Shown here piece after piece: positions 43,613 to 55,796 of a stretch of 64,000 nt of DNA. Position 1 is the stretch's first letter. Each line of letters begins with the position of its first letter. This stretch comes from Flabesymbios commensalis. Taxonomy: Eukaryota > Annelida > Polychaeta > Terebellida > Flabelligeridae. The stretch spans positions 27,571,073 to 27,635,072 of the forward strand of contig OZ024914.1 of the NCBI GenBank assembly GCA_964017125.1, written 5' to 3'. A program made the translations under genes and the position numbers. Under the pieces are notes generated by a model. It did no database searches and had not been told where the DNA came from. It was given only the letters and a program-made list of their open reading frames with translations.

Positions 43613-45020
43613 TTGGGAACTCCCCACCCCCACCAAAATAACGGTCAATAACAATAACAGTAAATCTACTCAACACGCTGATGAATATTTTAGGGAACAG
43701 ACTAGCCGCGAGGTGAGATGCTGGCGATCCTTTTAAAGAGCACTATTAGTGTTCATTGAGCGGTCGAAGGCGTCTGGGGCAATTGGCCGAATACTGTTGG
43801 ACAAGCTAATGTCGAAGCGATATTTCTCAAGAAAGCCGACCCCCAGGCGAAATGACCAGGCCCTTCTCGTGATCATGGTGATGCTAAATCTCAATACCAG
43901 TCTCAGTTGTCCTGATGGCGTATTTTCCGCGCTACAGTGAGTTTATCAGCCAGCATACGACTGTAACGGTAAAGACAGCAGTGGACAGAAACGAGTCCGA
44001 CAATTAAACTATAGCTTGGGTTTTTTCAATATATGGATAAACCACACGTTAGTGTGAGCATAGTACCGTACAAGAAATGAAGAAAAGGCTTAATCTTACC
44101 CTGACCATAATGATATGTTGAGAAAATGGCCACTGACCATGACGCTGGCCGACCATTGACGCACAGTAGGACAAACGTTTGCTGTGACATCAGTCATCGT
44201 ACATATGGTTATGTGAGGTGTAAACCCTATTCGCTACTTCATTGGTAAACCGTGGTGTATAAACAAAAGTATAAACAAAAGCTGGCGTCAACTATGATAA
44301 TATCAGAGATTTAAGTGGCATTAGCTCTCAATTTCTCAGGGAACGAATTGCCACCCTACATTTTCACACTCGGCGTCATCATTTTCATCATGAGATTGGG
44401 CCTATTGAGGAAATAGCGCCCTCGGATTATGCGGGATGGCGCTTTAATGCCAACAAAACGCAGGTATAAAAGCATATACACAATAAACCCAATGATTTTT
44501 TATTCTTTTTTTGATCTTGTAAGAAAATACAAACGGTTATTTTCCTAGAGTTTAAATGGGAAAATACAGGTGTCCAATGAACAAGGTGTTCGCCTTGTCT
44601 TATTCCACAATTAAAATAATTTTGTTGGCATTTCTCATTAATTCAAGCGTTAAATATAAACTTTCACGATCACATGCTCCATCCATACTAAATCATCACT
44701 TAACATGTTTAAGGTGCCAAATCACAGTTTTGATTACAAAGTATAGTCTGCATAAGCCAAAATACCACTATCAAAACAAAACAAGGCACATAATATATAT
44801 TTTAAAAAATATGCTTAAACAGTAATGTTTGCCTCAATGACGTTTGCAAACAGTTACATTATGAGAAAGCTTATGTAATGGTGGCAAAACACACACCATG
44901 TTGTACCCATGGTACCTGGAGGACAGATGGTCTTATATATTAAAATACAACAACATCGATGACACTCACAAAACCTCTGCCCATTCCAATATATCCTATG
45001 AATAATCGCATGCAATACAT
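43613..45020. other. Non-coding stretch
   Basis: An open stretch without a start codon at about 44270-44464, ending before GTATAA, is long for this base composition but matches nothing I recognise. A worn palindromic MITE piece lies at 44137-44190. No gene is called. Confidence 0.3.
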
Positions 45021-45024
45021 AAAT

Positions 45025-46545
45025 TAAATGTTAGACGGTGGGCAGACAATAAAACAACATTGTGTGAACATATGGTTTGCTGGGGTATTCAGCTATAGAC
45101 ACTAGCGGATCCTACATGTCTGGAGATTCAGTACCTGAGCTAGCGGACTGCTTGCCGAGCCAATCAATCTGGATTATCACAGGACAAAAGAGAAATGTCA
45201 AAGGGTATGGTAATAAAAAAGGTCTACATCATAAAGGTTCTAAAAGGAACGAAACACTCCGTATCCAGGATGGGGTGGAGAATTGATTGCAGACGCTCAT
45301 AATAAAAGCAGAGAACATCCTAGAAAACATACCAAATGCTGGATTAATTCTGGGTCGGAGTCGCAGACGGTGGACCAACAATAAATCGACATAGAGTCAA
45401 CGTCTTGTTTTTGCTGGGATAGTCTGCATCTGAAAACGGGAAATGAAGTGATAGGATTCAAGACGTGGAGTTACGGTGACTTGATGTTGGGCCATATTGT
45501 AAAACGTTGACCATGCATTCAGGCAACGTTGAATTAATATCACCCGTTGTGTTTGCTACGATGTGCCTTCACATTGAACTAATACCCCGTGCAAGATCAG
45601 AAGACCAATCAGATAATGTACCCTAAAAAAAAGGCCAAACGTAATTCTGCAGTACAGGATAAAAGATGGATTGCACCAGGGGCAGGTGCCTCACATAAAA
45701 TAGCCATCTAATAGCTGTCACTGTCTGAAACCCGCACGCGGCTGACGCATTGCCTCGTATGATCACACACATGGACCCTGACTACATTGGCCCGTCATTG
45801 GCCGAGCGTTTTAAAGTGTACACTCTGACTGCACGTTGGGATTTTTTTTAAAAGGTGATCAGGGTTTGGCTAATATCCACTAGTGGGCCTAGTTGTACCA
45901 CAGCAAACAAGATACGTCTATCAATGCCGGACCAGCATCTACAAAATACATCTATAGAGCCTCATGGGCATCATTAGTATCAAATTTAGTAACAATCTTT
46001 ACCAAATTTGCCGAAATTATTTTGATGGCCATGTCATGGAAAAGACTTGTCTTTTCCAAGAAATGGCCATCAAAATAATTTCGGACGAATGTCGGTCATA
46101 CCGAGCGAAACCAAGACTACACGTCATAGTCAGGCGCTCGATCTGCGCTGGGTGGAGAAACGCTGGCAGAGCAATAAAATAACATCACATCAACATCTCG
46201 TGTTTGCAGGGATATCGCAATGCTCCAGTCAGAAAAGTGACCCCGCAATTGGCGTACAATAGTGTCTAAAAATCTCTTTTACTGTTAGATTTACAAGTGT
46301 ACATCCATCCAAAATGTAGATCATGATTTCTCGATCTATACTAAACACATAATTACAAAAGTTTGAGCGGTGGAGAATTGTCTCCAGTGACACACTATTG
46401 GCTTAATGGTGGGCCACCGTCTGCGACGTTGAGCCAGAATAAACCGGCATTTTGTCGAGATATTGACACAATGTTGGATTAACGCTGGACCACTGTCTGC
46501 GACGCCGACATAGCACTAACCCAACATTGGGTCAACGTCTCCTGG
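45025..46545. repeat. Cluster of worn CCAGCAAACAC palindromic MITEs
   Basis: Pieces lie at 45025-45080 (ends TATGGTTTGCTGGGG), 45319-45418 (core GGAGTCGCAGACGGTGG, end TTGTTTTTGCTGGG), 45479-45560, 46160-46212 (end CTCGTGTTTGCAGGG) and a doubled copy at 46388-46545 (two CTGCGACG cores). A hairpin at 46011-46084 is separate. Confidence 0.55.
46011..46084. repeat. Near-perfect 74-nt hairpin
   Basis: CCGAAATTATTTTGATGGCC and GGCCATCAAAATAATTTCGG are exact inverses of 20 bases. Inside them GGAAAAGAC and GTCTTTTCC pair again, so almost the whole segment folds with two small bulges. It may be a tiny MITE or the source of a small RNA. Confidence 0.75.
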
Positions 46546-47299
46546 AACAATCAGCTAACTGGATGGGATATGCCAGAAAGGTCAAGTCTATGATTGCAGA
46601 GCTAATGACGAGCGGACCTATCTCATTATTGGGCTGTGTCTCTTTTGTGCAGCTTGAAGGCTGTGGTGATTACATGCCAAGACTAGACATACGTCTGCAC
46701 AGAGATTAACAAGGTGATGTGTGCTGCTCACAAATATAAACGCACCACGATAGCTAGTCCGCGTGGATAAGAAATGACTGAATTCTCTGCCACATGTCTT
46801 TTGTGAAGTGAAACTTGGTACCCTATAACCCTTAAGAAATTAGATGTAAAGGCTAAACCTAGCAGAAGTTCAAACACCTTGATAAAGAAGATGAAACAAG
46901 GATTCGAAATCGGGCATGCGGCACTTTTCATATATCATGATGGTTCCCCATGACATCATAAACACACATAATGAATCTACATTATTTCCCAACGAAAAAG
47001 ACCAAAAGTAAACTCCCACTGCCACTAAGTCTATGTGAATGTAACGATATCACACACGAAAAAGGGAAATATGTTAATAAAGCCATAGTTACGATGATGA
47101 TGTATTTCATTACGCGGTCGCCTGGTACTTGTATCTAGAGGAAATAGAATTTACCTGACGGGATATCTTCGATCTGAGTGTCAAAATCCCATGCAGTATT
47201 TTTGTAAAATAAAAAATGATCTGAACATAGTCCTGTTACAAATTGGTGAAATAAAGAAATAATCTGGCATTCAAAAAACTACAGATGTGTTTTCACCAC
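46546..47299. other. Non-coding stretch, nothing recognised
   Basis: No repeat family, exon or RNA was recognised. Confidence 0.35.
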
Positions 47300-48070
47300 A
47301 CTGCATTAATCGACGCAATATCACTGAACTGATAGAAAAAAATCTCCATTTTCTCGACTATCATTGAACTGTGACCAAAATCTTTCCATTTCGTGGTCAG
47401 GCAGGTACATACTACATACAAAATTACCGAGTTATTCGGACTAGCAGTTCTTGAGATCACGCGTTCACAGGGTCTGGAAAAATTAAAAATGGACGGCCTT
47501 GTTATGAAGATCACTGAACCGTGAAGAAAAACTATTCATTTTGTAGCCAGACAGGTAATCGCGCACATACAAAATCTTGAGATAACGCCTACACAATATG
47601 AAATTAAAAAAAGCAGGCATTTTTAAGAAAATCACTGAACTGTGACAAAAACCTTTTCGTTTAGAGGCCAGGGGGTAATTAGTGTGTACAAACAAAAACA
47701 TGAGTCATTCGGACCAGCGGTTCCGTTAATGAAATAACGCATTCGCCAAGTCTTGAAAAGTTAAAAATTGCCGCGATTTAAATCACTGAACCGTGGAAAA
47801 AAACTTTTCATTTCGTGACCAGACAGGTAAGTGCCTAGAAACTAAATCACAAGAGATTCGGACCAGCGGTTCTTGATATAATGCGTTCAAAAGGTTGCGA
47901 AAAGTTAAAAGCGGGCGCCATTTTTATGAAAATCACTAAACCATACAAAACCACGATTGATTCAGACCGGCGGTTCATGAGATAACACGTTCACAAGGTC
48001 TCGAAAAATTTAAAATGGCCGCTATTTTGAGAAAAATCACTGAACCGTGACAGAAACCTTTTTATTCAGA
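47300..48070. repeat. Tandem repeat family R1, ~145-bp unit (second locus)
   Basis: About six units with ATCACTGAACTGTGACCAAA, CTTTTCATTTCGTGGCCAG-type, GATTCGGACCAGCGGTTC and AACGCGTTCACAAGGTCTC-type words, as at 37435. Some units keep AAATGGCCGCTATTTT. A further unit is at 49185-49295 (CGAGTGATTTGGACTAGCGG). Confidence 0.8.
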
Positions 48071-48074
48071 GGCT

Positions 48075-48093
48075 AGGGATATAAAAAGTAGTG

Positions 48094-48126
<33 letters not shown>

Positions 48127-48665
48127 AATTGTTGCTTTATTGTTGCTTTACGTCACTTTTCGGCACTAATGGTCATTTAAGTAACATTGTAGTCCATAAA
48201 AACAGTGTAGTCCTATGATTTGATGAATAATATATGCAGATCATGATGTGGGGGTGGGGTGATAGGGCATGGTGGATTGTTGCTAGTGCTTTCCTAATTT
48301 CCTTCACTCACCCAATAAGGGGTTCTGGGCATGTCTAGGGGATTTACCGCCAGGCATGCCCAGAGACTCGTTTTTTGCTCAAAAGCGACTCCGCTATCCT
48401 CGGGTCGGATAGTCCCCAGAGTGACAGCGCCTGCACTGATACGGGAGCTGCATTAGCACCTCTGTATGAGGAGCCGGGGTACGCCACTGGCAATCCGCCC
48501 AAAGATTATGGCCAGACACGTGGAGGTTGCAGCTTTCCTTGGATGACTAGTGCTATCGTACCATCAAGGAGGTTAAAAAGAGCATGCTGTGCGACAAACG
48601 GAACAGATCCCTGTGACCCTCCCCGGATGGGGGCGAAAAGTACTACTACTAGCAATCATCCCAGT
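48075..48665 (-). mobile_element. TAC-tailed element, long copy
   Basis: On the minus strand a ~590-bp body ends in CATTAGTGCCGAAAAGTGAC, then a (TAC)n tail (48088-48127 as GTAGTAGTA). Upstream parts include CCGACCCGAGGATAGCGGAG, CATGCCTGGCGG and GGGGAGGGTCACAGGG. The open frames over it have no recognisable protein match. Confidence 0.7.
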
Positions 48666-48667
48666 AC

Positions 48668-48960
48668 CCCATGTAAACATGTTCATAGACTAGAATTTTG
48701 AGTCTTTTAAATTTTGATTGCTGTAGCAACGTAGCAAGTTTGCCGAAAGCCATTAATCAGTTATTCCCATATTTCTTATTTTGAACATGCAAGTCCAAAA
48801 TTAAATCTCGTCCTTATTTCTCATTTAACTCGTAAACGCGCAACACAATTTAAAAAACTTGAACAATTCTAGTCTATGGACATGTTGACATATTATGGAC
48901 ATATCAATGAGTCAAAATAAAAATGACGATTTTGGCCTGATTGTATCGCTTTAAAATGGC
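48668..48960. mobile_element. Long fold-back element, worn second copy
   Basis: AACATGTTCATAGACTAGAA, AATCTCGTCCTTATTTCTC, TCTAGTCTATGGACATGTTG and GACGATTTTGGCCTGATTG correspond in order to the element at 34950-35460. Confidence 0.6.
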
Positions 48961-49295
48961 TAATTTTATGAAAACCACTGAGCCTACACTTTCCCCATTT
49001 AAACACTGTCGCGTTACGCTGAAAATCCTGCCCGAGCGGCAGTTTCGTTCAAATGAAACAAGTAATCATTTCATACAGGGGGAGGGTGGTGGAAGGGGTC
49101 GGGGAAGGCCACTTGCAGTCGGCATGAATCAGCACACGGCGTAGCAGTGTGTAGGCACACACACTGCTACGGAGTGTACACTGAGCCGTGAACAAAACAT
49201 TTTCATTTCGTGACCAGGCAATTAATGGCCCATTTACAAAACTACGAGTGATTTGGACTAGCGGTTTTGTAGATATCGCGTTCACGATTAGTGGC

Positions 49296-50062
49296 AAGCG
49301 GCGGCGGCGGCTATCTACTGAACACATGAAAAATCGAAAACCTTCCTTTAAATAAATTGATGAAGGTGGTGAATTATCAACTGACACAGGAGCCAGCACA
49401 TTCATAGTACGATACGGATAGATTTGTTGACAAATACAACTTAAGGCAATTGCAGCATCTCACACAAGAGGTTGCACTGTGTTCATGGGGTCAGACTCAA
49501 TGTAATCGATTACACGTCTATATCCAATACAAACTACTGGCATTGAATTGCGTTGCCATGGCAACGGAACCTTCGACTGCCCGCGCTCAGATACAAATTA
49601 TGTTTTTTTATTAATGTTTTACTGGCCAATCCACGGCATATATTCAGCCTGTTTCTGCGGTCTGCACAGCATACAACATACCTTGAACCAACATTAAACC
49701 AACATTTGTTTTCAAATAGTTTGAGTCTGCCAGTTGAGGGCTTTAACGACGATGGTGGATTGCTGAAAAAAAGCGATAAATACCCGTCTTCCTGTTGATA
49801 CTGAAGGAGAATGCGATCGGTAGTCGAATGCAATGCAAGTCATGTAAGTGGGACGGAAATACAAATGATTTCGTATCAAACAATTGAGTAAAGCAATTAA
49901 TTATGGTCGACCACCAAACTAAAAACTGACAAAATATGGTACATATGGTAAAACTTTCTCAGTGCTCACTGTGAATTTCTCAGTGTTCATCATCAGAAAA
50001 CAAGAGACCAACCGGCCACCATAATCCCCCGCCCCAACCGCGTGATTTTCAGGGTGCATCCT
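49296..50062. other. Non-coding stretch
   Basis: A MITE-like fragment (AACCAACATTAAACCAACAT) lies near 49684-49703. No gene recognised. Confidence 0.35.
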
Positions 50063-50300
50063 TCCCTGAACTCTCACATTCTGTTTTACAGTAATGGTCT
50101 ACCTATTTAGCAGAGTTTGCCATGTATATCAGGCCCACAAAGATAAGTTAATAATGGCCTCAAGTCGACCATATTGAATTTGATCAAGTTGACCCTGAAA
50201 CCACACATTTTGTTTTATAGTAATAGTCTAGGGATGGTTTGCAAGATATCAGGCATACTACAATTATTTATGGCCGATGGTCGGCTATTTAAGTAGGTCA
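50063..50300. repeat. Two-copy tandem repeat, ~130 bp
   Basis: CCCTGAACTCTCACATTCTG, TTTTACAGTAATGGTCTA and TATATCAGGC recur as CCCTGAAACCACACATTTTG, TTTTATAGTAATAGTCTA and ATATCAGGC. Confidence 0.6.
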
Positions 50301-50329
50301 AAGTTCATAAACCCCAAAAGGCACATAAT

Positions 50330-51460
50330 TATACTCGCCTAAGGGAACGAAACGCGGAGAGACGAACGGCCGGACATCCGAGGCGACGACGTAACCCCCC
50401 CCCCTCGTCGGTTGGGGGGGGGGGGTATAAACAGTTGTAGCCTAAAGTCATCAACCCCTTCATAGTCCGGTAATATAATATGAAATGCATTTTACATTTA
50501 ACTATATTAACATAGATGAATACAGCAAACATTAAGTCATGTATTTTTTGGTGTTGAGTGGAATGTATCTCAACTCGTCACCTCAGTCTGACAGTATTCT
50601 ACCTGTTATATTTGTCTAGTTCTAGATACACAACAATTTATATCTTAAATACATTATCCATTAAATGATTCTGTTCACTAGTAGATAAACAACATTGATG
50701 ACGATTCACATGTATGTTTTTTGATATTCAGTTTTGGAATGTTGATGTTTTTTATATCCAGTCTACGTATACGTTTAACAATAAGAGAGCACTTAGGGGC
50801 ATAGCCATATTAACATGGTTAATACACACCTGGATTACCACTAATAATCTACACCGAGACGGGCTCCGTGATCCATAACTAAACCTTTACAGTCTCACCT
50901 CAGTCATTTGTGTCTGAGCATTATGCCATTTAATAATCTGTAGTAATCACTGTCAAAATGAGCATATCTAACGTAGGTCAACATACACTAAAAAAAATTC
51001 AGCGGTGTCACGCACTTTTTTTCGAGCCACTTTCGTGATTAGTGCGCAAACTAGGCACAAATTATGCTCAACTATTGAGTGACAATGCTTACCATTGCGT
51101 GAGAATGTTTCTGATTTATATGCTACGCATTTTAAAACTGTGTACGACAAGTCTGCGCACAGGTTCCACATACATGGCTACTGCTAGTAAGTTAGTAGGA
51201 TACTAGTACTGCAGCAGGTATCGTAATAGTTGTCATGCCAGTGCGGTCCGAAAACTAACAATTGTTCTTGTTGGGATGATCATGAAACTATTGGATGCCA
51301 AGGTCAAAAGTGAGTGCGACTTGCATATGACGCCATTTTTCAAAATGGCACCCAATTGCCCATTGACATGTCATATCTCAAAAACTACGGGGTAGTCTAT
51401 GAGACGGTAAGAGTTACAGTGCACCCCTCTCCACCAGTACAGGACCCTCTATGACTGGTG
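50330..51460. other. Non-coding stretch
   Basis: A C run (50393-50403) faces a G run (50412-50425) around TCGTCGGTT and could form a GC hairpin. No gene or dispersed repeat recognised in the rest. Confidence 0.35.
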
Positions 51461-52127
51461 GTAGTAGTATAAATTATTATTTTTACGTCACTTTTCGGCA
51501 CTAATGGTCATTTAAGTGACATTGTAATACAATAAAAACAGTGCGGTCCATTGATGAGATGAATGATGTACAGATGATGACGTGAGGGTGGGGTGATAGG
51601 GCATGGTGGGTTTTTGAAAGTGTTTCCTTCACTCGCCCAATAAGGGGTTCTGGGCATGTCCAGGGGGTTTACCCCCAGGCGTGCCAAGATGTCCAGAGAC
51701 TCTTTTTTTTGTTTAAAAGCGGCTCCTCTATCCTCGGGTCGGATAGTCCCCAAAGTAACAATAGCACAGGGTAATTTCATTCATCCCATGTGAGAGGCAT
51801 AATGTCAAACACTCTATTGCCGATTGTTTCAAGGCTACCACGGCCAACATTAGTGCCTGCATTGTAGTGACACACCACTGGCAGTGCCTGCACTGATACG
51901 ATTGCTGCATTGGCACTGCTGTTGAACAGAGGAACCAGGATATGCCACAGGCAATCTATAGGGAACATTATGGTCAGACACGTGGACGCTGCAGCATCCC
52001 TTGAATGATTGCTGTAGACAAGTGTTTCCACACCACGCATTACATCATGCAACAGACGGAACAGATCCCAATGACCCTCCCCGGATGGGGGCGAAAAGTA
52101 CTATTACTAGCAATCATCCCATACCCT
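51461..52127 (-). mobile_element. TAC-tailed element, long copy with ~100-bp internal difference
   Basis: Same order as at 48075-48665: tail GGTAGTAGTATAAAT, CATTTAAGTGACATTGTAAT, CTCGGGTCGGATAGTCCCC, CCTCCCCGGATGGGGGCGAA. It has extra bases around 51765-51880 relative to the 48-kb copy. Confidence 0.65.
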
Positions 52128-52865
52128 GAGGCATTAAAGGGCGACGGAGAGGCCTTAATGGGTGACCAGCGAGAGGGAAAGCGTTCAAGTGTGCAGAGAA
52201 GAAGTTTAAAGACGAAGAGCCGGTGTTAAAGGGTGACCAAGAAGCGTTTAAGGGCGACGGAAAGCGTTAAAGGGCAGCGGAGAGGCCCTAAAGAGCAACG
52301 AAGCGGCGTTAAAGGGCGACAAAGAGGCGTTGAAAGGTGACAAAGAGGTGCTAAAGGTTTTAGAGGGTGATAGTCTCAAGTAGTGATGGATATGCAGGGC
52401 TGGCCAAAAGTTACATTGATCGGCGCTCTACACTGATTAAAATGGGCACCAGAAAAAAATATTTTCAGCCTGTGAGGACTTGGATCACTTTGCATCTATA
52501 GCACAGTATGTGGGCGCCTTCTTGTCGCGCAATATAACCCTTTGGTGCGCTTTTACCTTGTCTGTCGCTCTGATGCGCGACAATTGGCCAGCCCTGATAT
52601 GCGTCAAAGAGCCACGGATGAGAAGGCATTAGAGGGTGATTGGAAGACAATAAATGGTGACGCAGAGGCGTTAAATAGCGAGGAAAATGCATCCAAGGGG
52701 CGACGTTTAAGGAGAACGACACAGCCTTAAAGGGTGATAGAGAGGCGTTAAAGGGTGATAAAGAGGCGTGAAAGGGCGACGAAGAGGTGTTAATGGGAAA
52801 TATGGGGGCTTTACAAAGCGACAAAATTGCATTAAAGGGTGCTAAAGCCAAGTTAAAGGGAGAGT
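52128..52865. repeat. 21-bp minisatellite, AAAGGGCGACGGAGAGGCGTT
   Basis: Units of GCGTTAAAGGGCGACGAAGA type are repeated with variation at 52128-52370 and 52610-52865, split by about 240 bases of other sequence. A further array is at 53375-53560. Minus-strand reading gives a Ser-Pro-Phe-Asn-Ala repeat, which is not a gene. Confidence 0.75.
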
Positions 52866-53365
52866 AGTAGTAGAATATTGCTTATTATCTTTTTTCACCA
52901 CAAATGGTCATTTAGGTGACATTATAATACGTGAAAAACAGTGAAGTCCATTAATGAATTGTTTTCCTTTGGACATGTCCAGGGGATTAACCCCCCAGAC
53001 ATGCTAAGACGTCCAGAGACGTGTGTTTGGCTAAACAAAACACAGCTATCCTCGGATTAGATAGTCCTCAGAGTAACAATTGCTAAGAGTAACTCCATTT
53101 TATTGCCAGTTTAGCTTACTAGCAAGGCCCTACCACGGCCGAAAGCAGTGCATTGGCACCGCTTTTGAGCAGAGGAACGAGGATACGTTGCTGGCAATTG
53201 GCTGGAAGATAATAGCCAGACATGCGGAGGCCGCAGTTTCCCCTGGATAATTGCTGTATGCTAGTGTTTCTGTACCATAATGTACAGCATGCAAGAGACT
53301 CCTGGTGACCCTCCTCAGGTAGGGGCTGAAAAGTTTTACAACTAGCAACCTTCACAGTAACCCTA
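52866..53365 (-). mobile_element. TAC-tailed element, diverged long copy
   Basis: Tail GAGTAGTAGTAGAATATTG, then CACAAATGGTCATTTAGGTG, GACATGTCCAGGGGATTAAC, TATCCTCGGATTAGATAG and GACCCTCCTCAGGTAGGGGC. It is more diverged than the 48- and 51-kb copies and sits between two minisatellite arrays. Confidence 0.65.
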
Positions 53366-53374
53366 AGTGGGTGA

Positions 53375-53560
53375 GGCGTTAAAGAGCTGCGGGAAGGCGT
53401 TATAGGGCGATTGGGGAGGGATAGCATTAATGGGTGATGGGGGGGGGGCGTTAAAGCGCAACGGAGAGACGTGGTGACAGAGAATCGTTAAAAAGTGACT
53501 CGAGGTGTTAAAGGGTGATGGCGAGGCGTTGAAGGACGATGGTGAGGGCAACAGTATTCT
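53375..53560. repeat. 21-bp minisatellite, third array
   Basis: GAGGCGTTAAAGAGCTGCG, GGCGTTATAGGGCGATTGG and GGTGTTAAAGGGTGATGG are variants of the unit at 52128. Confidence 0.7.
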
Positions 53561-53819
53561 TTTATATTTTACAATATTATTTATTCTTTTATATAAACTT
53601 TAAAATGTGAATATCACTGTTATTTTACCTAGTACTGTGACATATAATATTATTATTATTAAAAAAATCATTTTAAAATACCCCCAAAAAATGGATTGTT
53701 AATGTTACCATTGTCCAAAAAATGCTATTATTTCTATTTTAAAACATATATTCCCGGTGGGCATAATTATTGGCGGCAATATTTGAGGGCATATTTGGTC
53801 TTTAACAAGTGGCCTGAAG

Positions 53820-54200
53820 TCCTATATCATTATCAGTTTTTGCACCCACAAGAAATTATTAGGTTCATTCATGGCGGTCATTTTGAATTTCAGTAAAACC
53901 TATAAAAAATCACCTGCACATCTCCATATCGTAGGGTATGTGATTGTAAAAAGTGAGTACATTACGACCTTTAAGTTTTTGCGCCCACAAAAAATTGAAG
54001 TTGATCCGTGGCGGCCATTTTAAATTTCAGTAAAGCCTACAAAAAATCACCTGCACATCACCATATCGTGGGGAACGTGATGGTAAAATTTGAATACTTT
54101 CTGACTTAGTTTTTGCGCCCACAAAAAAAATTGTAGTTAACCTCTGACGGCTATTTTGAATTTCAGTAGCATCTTGAAAAAATCACTTGCACATCCCTAT
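53820..54200. repeat. Tandem repeat family R4, ~147-bp unit, three units
   Basis: TTTTTGCGCCCACAAAAAAT, GGCGGCCATTTTAAATTTCA, GTAAAGCCTACAAAAAATCA and CCTGCACATCACCATATCG recur with starts near 53835, 53980 and 54110. A GGCGGCCATTTT-type core is present in each. Confidence 0.8.
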
Positions 54201-55790
54201 GTTGCTCGAAAACCATATGGTAGACACCAAAATTTGCTTCTATTCTGTCAAATATGATATCAATAAATTATTATTCGGCATCTTCCTGGTTTATTTTCGT
54301 ATGCCTATAGATAGCTCTGTCTTCTGCAATCTGCTCTGGTTGCTGGAATGTTCGTTGTTGCTTAACGCCAAAATGCCAGTGCCACATTCGTCTGCACTGC
54401 AATAGCTTGTTGGGTATCGATACCAATTCTGTAAAGTTTTTCAACCATAATTATTTTACACAAGCAATGGTTGAATAAGGAGTGAAGGTCTTTGATCAAG
54501 TGGTCATTATATAGGCTGTCCTGTTGTGACCCCTTTTATGTGGACCGTCGTGAAAACAATGCACAACATTGTCGTGACAGAGTTTGTGCCATCAGCCACA
54601 AATCCCCTCTGTGCATTATCAGCAATGCATATTTCTCCTAGTGCTTCACTGCAAAGGTATCGACACCTTCGGTATGTAGCATGCCCGTCAAGCTATAGTT
54701 GTACATCACATGTTGTGCGCACTTTAAAATTACCGCATCTTATATATCCAAAGTACCTTTGAAAGTCCCAATATACATGTACATCCTGAAGCAGAAGATT
54801 TGGCCGGAGATACAGGTGGAATCCCATTATTCTATGCGACATTTTTTGTGGGGGAGAGGGTACAACATTTGATTTATAATTATTGGGGTAATTAATTGAT
54901 TCAATCATTTTCTCGGTGTGCCACCGCCCTGGTGTCCACTAGGTATTATATAATATATATATCTAGCTGGGTAGCCTCTATCCAAGCAGTAGGCCTACAG
55001 ATTAATGGTCGTCACTACGATGTGAACTCAACCACAGGTATGTGCTTGAACGTCTAATTTCAGATTTGGCAAAAACCGAGCCATGCTACGTCTCTTCAGA
55101 GCATTAGGAGGACAGAAGTCAAAGTTCGACATATCTATTAGTTATATACTAGTAGCCATTGATATAGTCCATGTGAACATGCAAAGTAGACACCTCCCAC
55201 ATTACCACCTGATTACAGGGATTACTGTGGACACTGGTTGTATGTCCTACAAACAAACCTGTCAGATTCTTCATATGATCAAAATATGACCACCTATCAG
55301 AGCACCTCAAATTCACCCACCGCGAGTTACGCCTAATTATCTCTAGACGTATTTCTAAAGGTTTGAGCACATGCAATCTGAATTAGATGATTGAAAATTA
55401 CAGACCTATACAATTAAATCCAAAAGCAACAAATTCCACGAACCGCTGCATTGAATCTTGCTTTTTTCTACAATTAGGCCAACTTATTTTAAGGATATCG
55501 TTAATGGGGCAAATACAGATGGGGGAAGGAGAAACACATATGGAGTTTATGCATGCCCTTATTTATGGGTGTTTTAAATACTTAAGCAGTACATGTATAT
55601 GTATACATGTATATATAGGTGGCACCCCTTGCACTCCCTCTTGGATCCACCACTGTCGTTGATATCTATTTATAATTAGCTAATACCATAATGACTTGCC
55701 CATTTGTATTGTCAAAGTCTTTATTAAATCGTATAGGCCTCAATGGAAACTAACGGCTTAGTATTACCCCCACGACGACCCACAACCTAT
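54201..55790. other. Non-coding stretch, nothing recognised
   Basis: Two open frames (54526-54762 and about 55060-55289, both +) are longer than most but have no recognisable domain, no partner exon and no conserved motif. No gene is called. Confidence 0.3.
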
Positions 55791-55796
55791 CAATAA

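Noticed and set aside
44270-44464. About 65 codons open, ending ...GWRFNANKTQ before GTATAA
   Set aside because: No start, no recognised similarity, no partner exon; such a length can occur by chance.
48375-48701. A 108-codon open frame on the + strand
   Set aside because: It overlaps the long TAC-tailed element, reads against its orientation, and the same region in the 51- and 53-kb copies is not open.
52465-52851. A 128-codon frame rich in SPFNA repeats
   Set aside because: It is the reverse reading of a 21-bp minisatellite; periodicity of 21 keeps the frame open.
54526-55289. Open frames of 78 and about 75 codons
   Set aside because: No recognised domain, no supporting splice partners; left unannotated.
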